A stretch of DNA of 5,172 nucleotides, taken from contig JACQMU010000128.1 of the NCBI GenBank assembly GCA_016203425.1, forward strand, positions 1 to 5,172, read 5' to 3'. This document shows positions 2,597 through 5,172 of this stretch, piece after piece. Position 1 is the stretch's first letter; each line of letters opens with the position of its first letter. The notes below the pieces were generated by a model that searched no databases, had not been told where the DNA came from, and saw nothing but the letters and a program-made list of their open reading frames with translations. Position numbers and translations under genes: made by a program. The DNA is from Candidatus Woesearchaeota archaeon. Its GTDB lineage: Archaea; Nanobdellota; Nanobdellia; Woesearchaeales; ARS49.

Positions 2597-5172
2597 ATGA
2601 AGGCGATAAACGTTGTGAAAAGGATTGTTGCTACTGGTATGGGATTGACGATGGTTGGGGCAACAATATTCGGCGCATCAGCCGCATATTCTTTGTCAGA
2701 TTTCCCAAAACCATTTGTTGAAAATGGAACACCGGCATCAAATCTTGCTATTGTTGTCGGAGAAAATGCAGCAGCAACAGACGTTGCAGGCGCAGTTGAC
2801 ATTGCACTTGCACTTCAAGCAGCAGCTGTAACAAAAGTGCCAATACCCGGAGCAAAAGGCGGAGTCTCAGTTGAAGGAGATGCAGTTGCAATAGGCAGCA
2901 CATCAAATCTTCTTGACATCGACCAGCTCATTGGCGCAGTCAGAGAAACACTCACTGAAGTTGATTTGGACATGCTCAAGGGCGGCCAGGTTGTTACAGA
3001 CCAAGGCTCAACAGAGTACAACCAATATTTGAGACTTCCAACAGCCGGAGCATCAGGAAAAGTCATATTTGGAAAAGACGAAAGAGACCGCGTTGGACAC
3101 TATTTAAAATGGGCAGCAGATGACCAGTTATTTGAATGGCAGATGGAATTCGAAGAAGGCCTTAAGTCAAAAGTCAAAAATGACAGACTTACAGACTTTG
3201 AAGACCAGGATTTGCTCATCCTCGGACAGCCGTTTGTTGTTGTCAACTCAGACATCAGCTTTGAGCCAACAGGAACAGCAGGAAGATTAAAATTAGACCT
3301 CATGGGAGGAGCTATTTCAGCAATCCTCGGCGAGAATGATAAAGAAACATACACTGTTGATGGCAAAGAATACGAAGTTGAAGTACTCGTCATTTCAGAA
3401 ACATCAAACAGTGGCGCAGGTTCTGTAAAGTTCAGAATCAACGGCGAAATCACTGATGAACTCAGTGACGGAGAAACAGATGTTCTTGCAGATGGAACAC
3501 AAATAGGTATCAGAGACATCATCGCAACTGGAAAAGACATCCAAAAAAGCGTTGTCCAGTTCTACCTCGGTGCTTACAAGATATCATTTGAAGACCGAAA
3601 CATAAGCGATACCAACAACCAAACTGCAGGAGCAAGCGTCAACGAAGAAATAATAACCAAGTCCAAAGTCCAGATGAGAGGACGATCGATTGCAACAAGC
3701 GGATCAGCTGGAAACGTAACAGTAAAAACAGCTGAACTCCAAAACATCAAGTATTTCCTTGATGCAGACTCAGTCCTCGGAGACATTTATGTCCCACCAG
3801 GCTCTGGCGTACGAGAACAACTCCAAACACCAGAATCAATGCTGACACCAGCATGGGACATAGTATATCAAGGACTAACAGACACTGGAACAACAACAAT
3901 CGTCTTGGACCCAAGAGGAAATGATGAATACAACCTTCAGTTCACAAACCAAGAAGGAATATTCTACGACATTCCATACTTGAGCAACAGAGCACAAACA
4001 CCAGCATTACCATCTGGTGAAGCCTGCTTAAAATTTGGAGACTTCAATGACGACCTGTGGTTCATCGAAGCAGCAAACACGCAACATTCCCTTGTCACAA
4101 AAAGGGACTTCTTCGTGTTAAGCAACTGCGACGTTGGATCAACAGACAACACCTGTTTCAGCCACGTGTTACGATACGACTCAATAGACACGACAAACAA
4201 CAAGCTAACCTTTACAGACCTGGGAACAGGAACAAGAGACGTCACTTTTGACAACTCAACAAGGCTTGCACAGCTTGTCGTTGGCGGAGTTGTTTACAAC
4301 ATGTATGTCGATGGAGTAGGTCCATACAACCTTTCAATAGACTTGAACGGTGATGGAGATGTAGCTGGTGACCAGGCATACATTGGCATCCAAGGAGACG
4401 GACTCTTGTCACTTGGCTCAAACAACACCAACGCATCAGGAGCAAACGGTTCCATAGCATGCGCAACAACTCTGGGAGCTGCAGGAAGCAATCTTGCAGA
4501 CAATGTTAACTTGACCTTGACTACGTTGGCAAAAGAATTTGACGAGTCAGGAGCCAATGAAAACATAACTATTAGCATTGTAAACCGAACCGGTAACACA
4601 ATTGGCATAGGAGCCAACTCGTTGAAAAACGTTACAGGAACACTCTTCGGACTCTTCACACTTGAAGAAAACGAAGACCTCCAACAAGGACTGTCAGGAT
4701 ACGGAGTCTTCTTTGAAGAATTCGTGCCAACAGGAAACACTGAAGCAGAATCACTGACAGTTGAATACCCACTCAGCCAAAGAGGCGGAGAAGTATTCAT
4801 TACGGGCGGAGCTGTAACAACAACAGTGTCAGAAACAGGATTTGCAGAAAAAGTAAATCCAATCCCGACAACTGTGTCAATGCAAGACAGCGATGTTGAC
4901 GACATAACAAGATACAACGCAATAGTCGTCGGCGGAGCATGCGCAAACACAGTAGCTGCAGGACTCGTAGGCAACCCAGAACCTTGCTGGTCAAGCGTAC
5001 CAGAAAACAAGGCAGTTGTCAAAGCCTTTGAGCACGACAACGGAAACGTTGCAATCCTCGTAGCAGGATTCAGTGCAAAAGACACTCGACGAGCAACCAT
5101 GGCACTTGCTGCAGGAAAACTTGCAGATGTGAAAGGTGACGAAGCAGAAGTCAGCGGAACAAGCCTGACAGA
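2597..5172 (+). CDS. S-layer glycoprotein precursor (open at the right edge)
   Basis: There are 858 visible codons and no stop. The precursor of the cell-surface lattice protein starts with a Sec-type signal, MKAINVVKR plus a hydrophobic core and GASAA-Y (about residues 1-30). The next part (DFPKPFV, AIVVGENAAATDVAGAVDIA) matches the archaeal S-layer N-terminal domain. The C-terminal part (YNAIVVGGACANTVA at 773-787, HDNGNVAILVAGFSAKDTRR at 813-832) matches the S-layer C-terminal domain, where the family normally ends soon after; probably only a few residues are missing. Thirteen N-x-S/T sequons occur (43, 335, 341, 373, 553, 578, 609, 612, 617, 638, 656, 663, 678). D582, N584, D586, D588 and D592 form a calcium-type loop. 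Six cysteines (477, 511, 520, 622, 782, 797) lie in the second half. The lysine/arginine-poor, Ala/Gly/Thr-rich composition and higher GC than the 5' genes fit a highly expressed surface protein. Confidence 0.93.
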   Translation, partial: MKAINVVKRIVATGMGLTMVGATIFGASAAYSLSDFPKPFVENGTPASNLAIVVGENAAATDVAGAVDIALALQAAAVTKVPIPGAKGGVSVEGDAVAIGSTSNLLDIDQLIGAVRETLTEVDLDMLKGGQVVTDQGSTEYNQYLRLPTAGASGKVIFGKDERDRVGHYLKWAADDQLFEWQMEFEEGLKSKVKNDRLTDFEDQDLLILGQPFVVVNSDISFEPTGTAGRLKLDLMGGAISAILGENDKETYTVDGKEYEVEVLVISETSNSGAGSVKFRINGEITDELSDGETDVLADGTQIGIRDIIATGKDIQKSVVQFYLGAYKISFEDRNISDTNNQTAGASVNEEIITKSKVQMRGRSIATSGSAGNVTVKTAELQNIKYFLDADSVLGDIYVPPGSGVREQLQTPESMLTPAWDIVYQGLTDTGTTTIVLDPRGNDEYNLQFTNQEGIFYDIPYLSNRAQTPALPSGEACLKFGDFNDDLWFIEAANTQHSLVTKRDFFVLSNCDVGSTDNTCFSHVLRYDSIDTTNNKLTFTDLGTGTRDVTFDNSTRLAQLVVGGVVYNMYVDGVGPYNLSIDLNGDGDVAGDQAYIGIQGDGLLSLGSNNTNASGANGSIACATTLGAAGSNLADNVNLTLTTLAKEFDESGANENITISIVNRTGNTIGIGANSLKNVTGTLFGLFTLEENEDLQQGLSGYGVFFEEFVPTGNTEAESLTVEYPLSQRGGEVFITGGAVTTTVSETGFAEKVNPIPTTVSMQDSDVDDITRYNAIVVGGACANTVAAGLVGNPEPCWSSVPENKAVVKAFEHDNGNVAILVAGFSAKDTRRATMALAAGKLADVKGDEAEVSGTSLT

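Noticed and set aside
4294..5100. A 268-codon open frame on the minus strand inside the S-layer gene, with several smaller antisense ones between 2590 and 4469
   Set aside because: They are antisense shadows of the S-layer coding frame. The + strand has a signal peptide, family domains, promoter and RBS, while the antisense products are Ser/Pro/Val-rich without recognisable motifs.

Overview
The window looks archaeal, most likely from a small-genome DPANN-type lineage (Woesearchaeota/Pacearchaeota-like). Three things point there. The largest gene encodes an archaeal S-layer glycoprotein of the Methanococcus/DPANN type. The promoters are BRE/TATA-like (GAAAA followed by TTTAAATA or TTTATAAG). 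Two first-in-operon genes begin about 26 nt downstream of a TATA box, as expected for leaderless transcripts, whereas an internal operon gene and the S-layer gene carry strong GGAGGT-type Shine-Dalgarno sites. The lineage is inferred from these family resemblances; no 16S or ribosomal marker is present.

Layout. (1) Positions 1-471 (+) hold the end of a HEPN-family toxin gene overlapping a small MNT-type nucleotidyltransferase gene, that is, a HEPN/MNT toxin-antitoxin pair. The first ~45 bases of the toxin read better in another frame, so it may be damaged. (2) Positions 519-1066 (+) hold a small orphan operon. A palindrome and a TATA box precede a lipoprotein-like gene (591-878), whose last ~20 codons look frameshifted at a GGGG run, and a 63-aa single-pass membrane protein overlaps it. 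(3) Positions 1067-1211 are a short convergent intergenic region. (4) Positions 2043-1212 (-) hold a two-gene operon: a degenerate receiver-like stand-alone protein, apparently leaderless, followed by a four-helix DoxX-family membrane protein with a GTG start and a strong RBS. (5) Positions 2050-2596 are a ~550-bp divergent regulatory region without a convincing protein gene. It holds a TATA box, short direct repeats, two long stem-loops that abut exactly, two S-layer promoter candidates, a leader hairpin and a near-perfect RBS. (6) Positions 2597-5172 (+) hold the S-layer protein gene, 858 codons visible and running off the right edge, probably lacking only its last few residues.

How it fits together. 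The S-layer gene dominates. Its upstream region looks built for heavy expression: two similar BRE/TATA boxes 121 bp apart, an 8-bp hairpin near the predicted 5' end of the mRNA, and a strong RBS 8 nt before the ATG. The protein has a signal peptide, 13 N-glycosylation sequons (nine of them within residues 553-678), a DxNxDxD calcium-type loop and six cysteines confined to the C-terminal half. The other genes are small accessory or envelope genes with no evident metabolic link to it. I see no CRISPR array, tRNA, rRNA, transposase or integrase. The least explained parts are the tandem stem-loops at 2198-2333, which may be a small RNA, and the frameshifted lipoprotein/membrane-protein pair.
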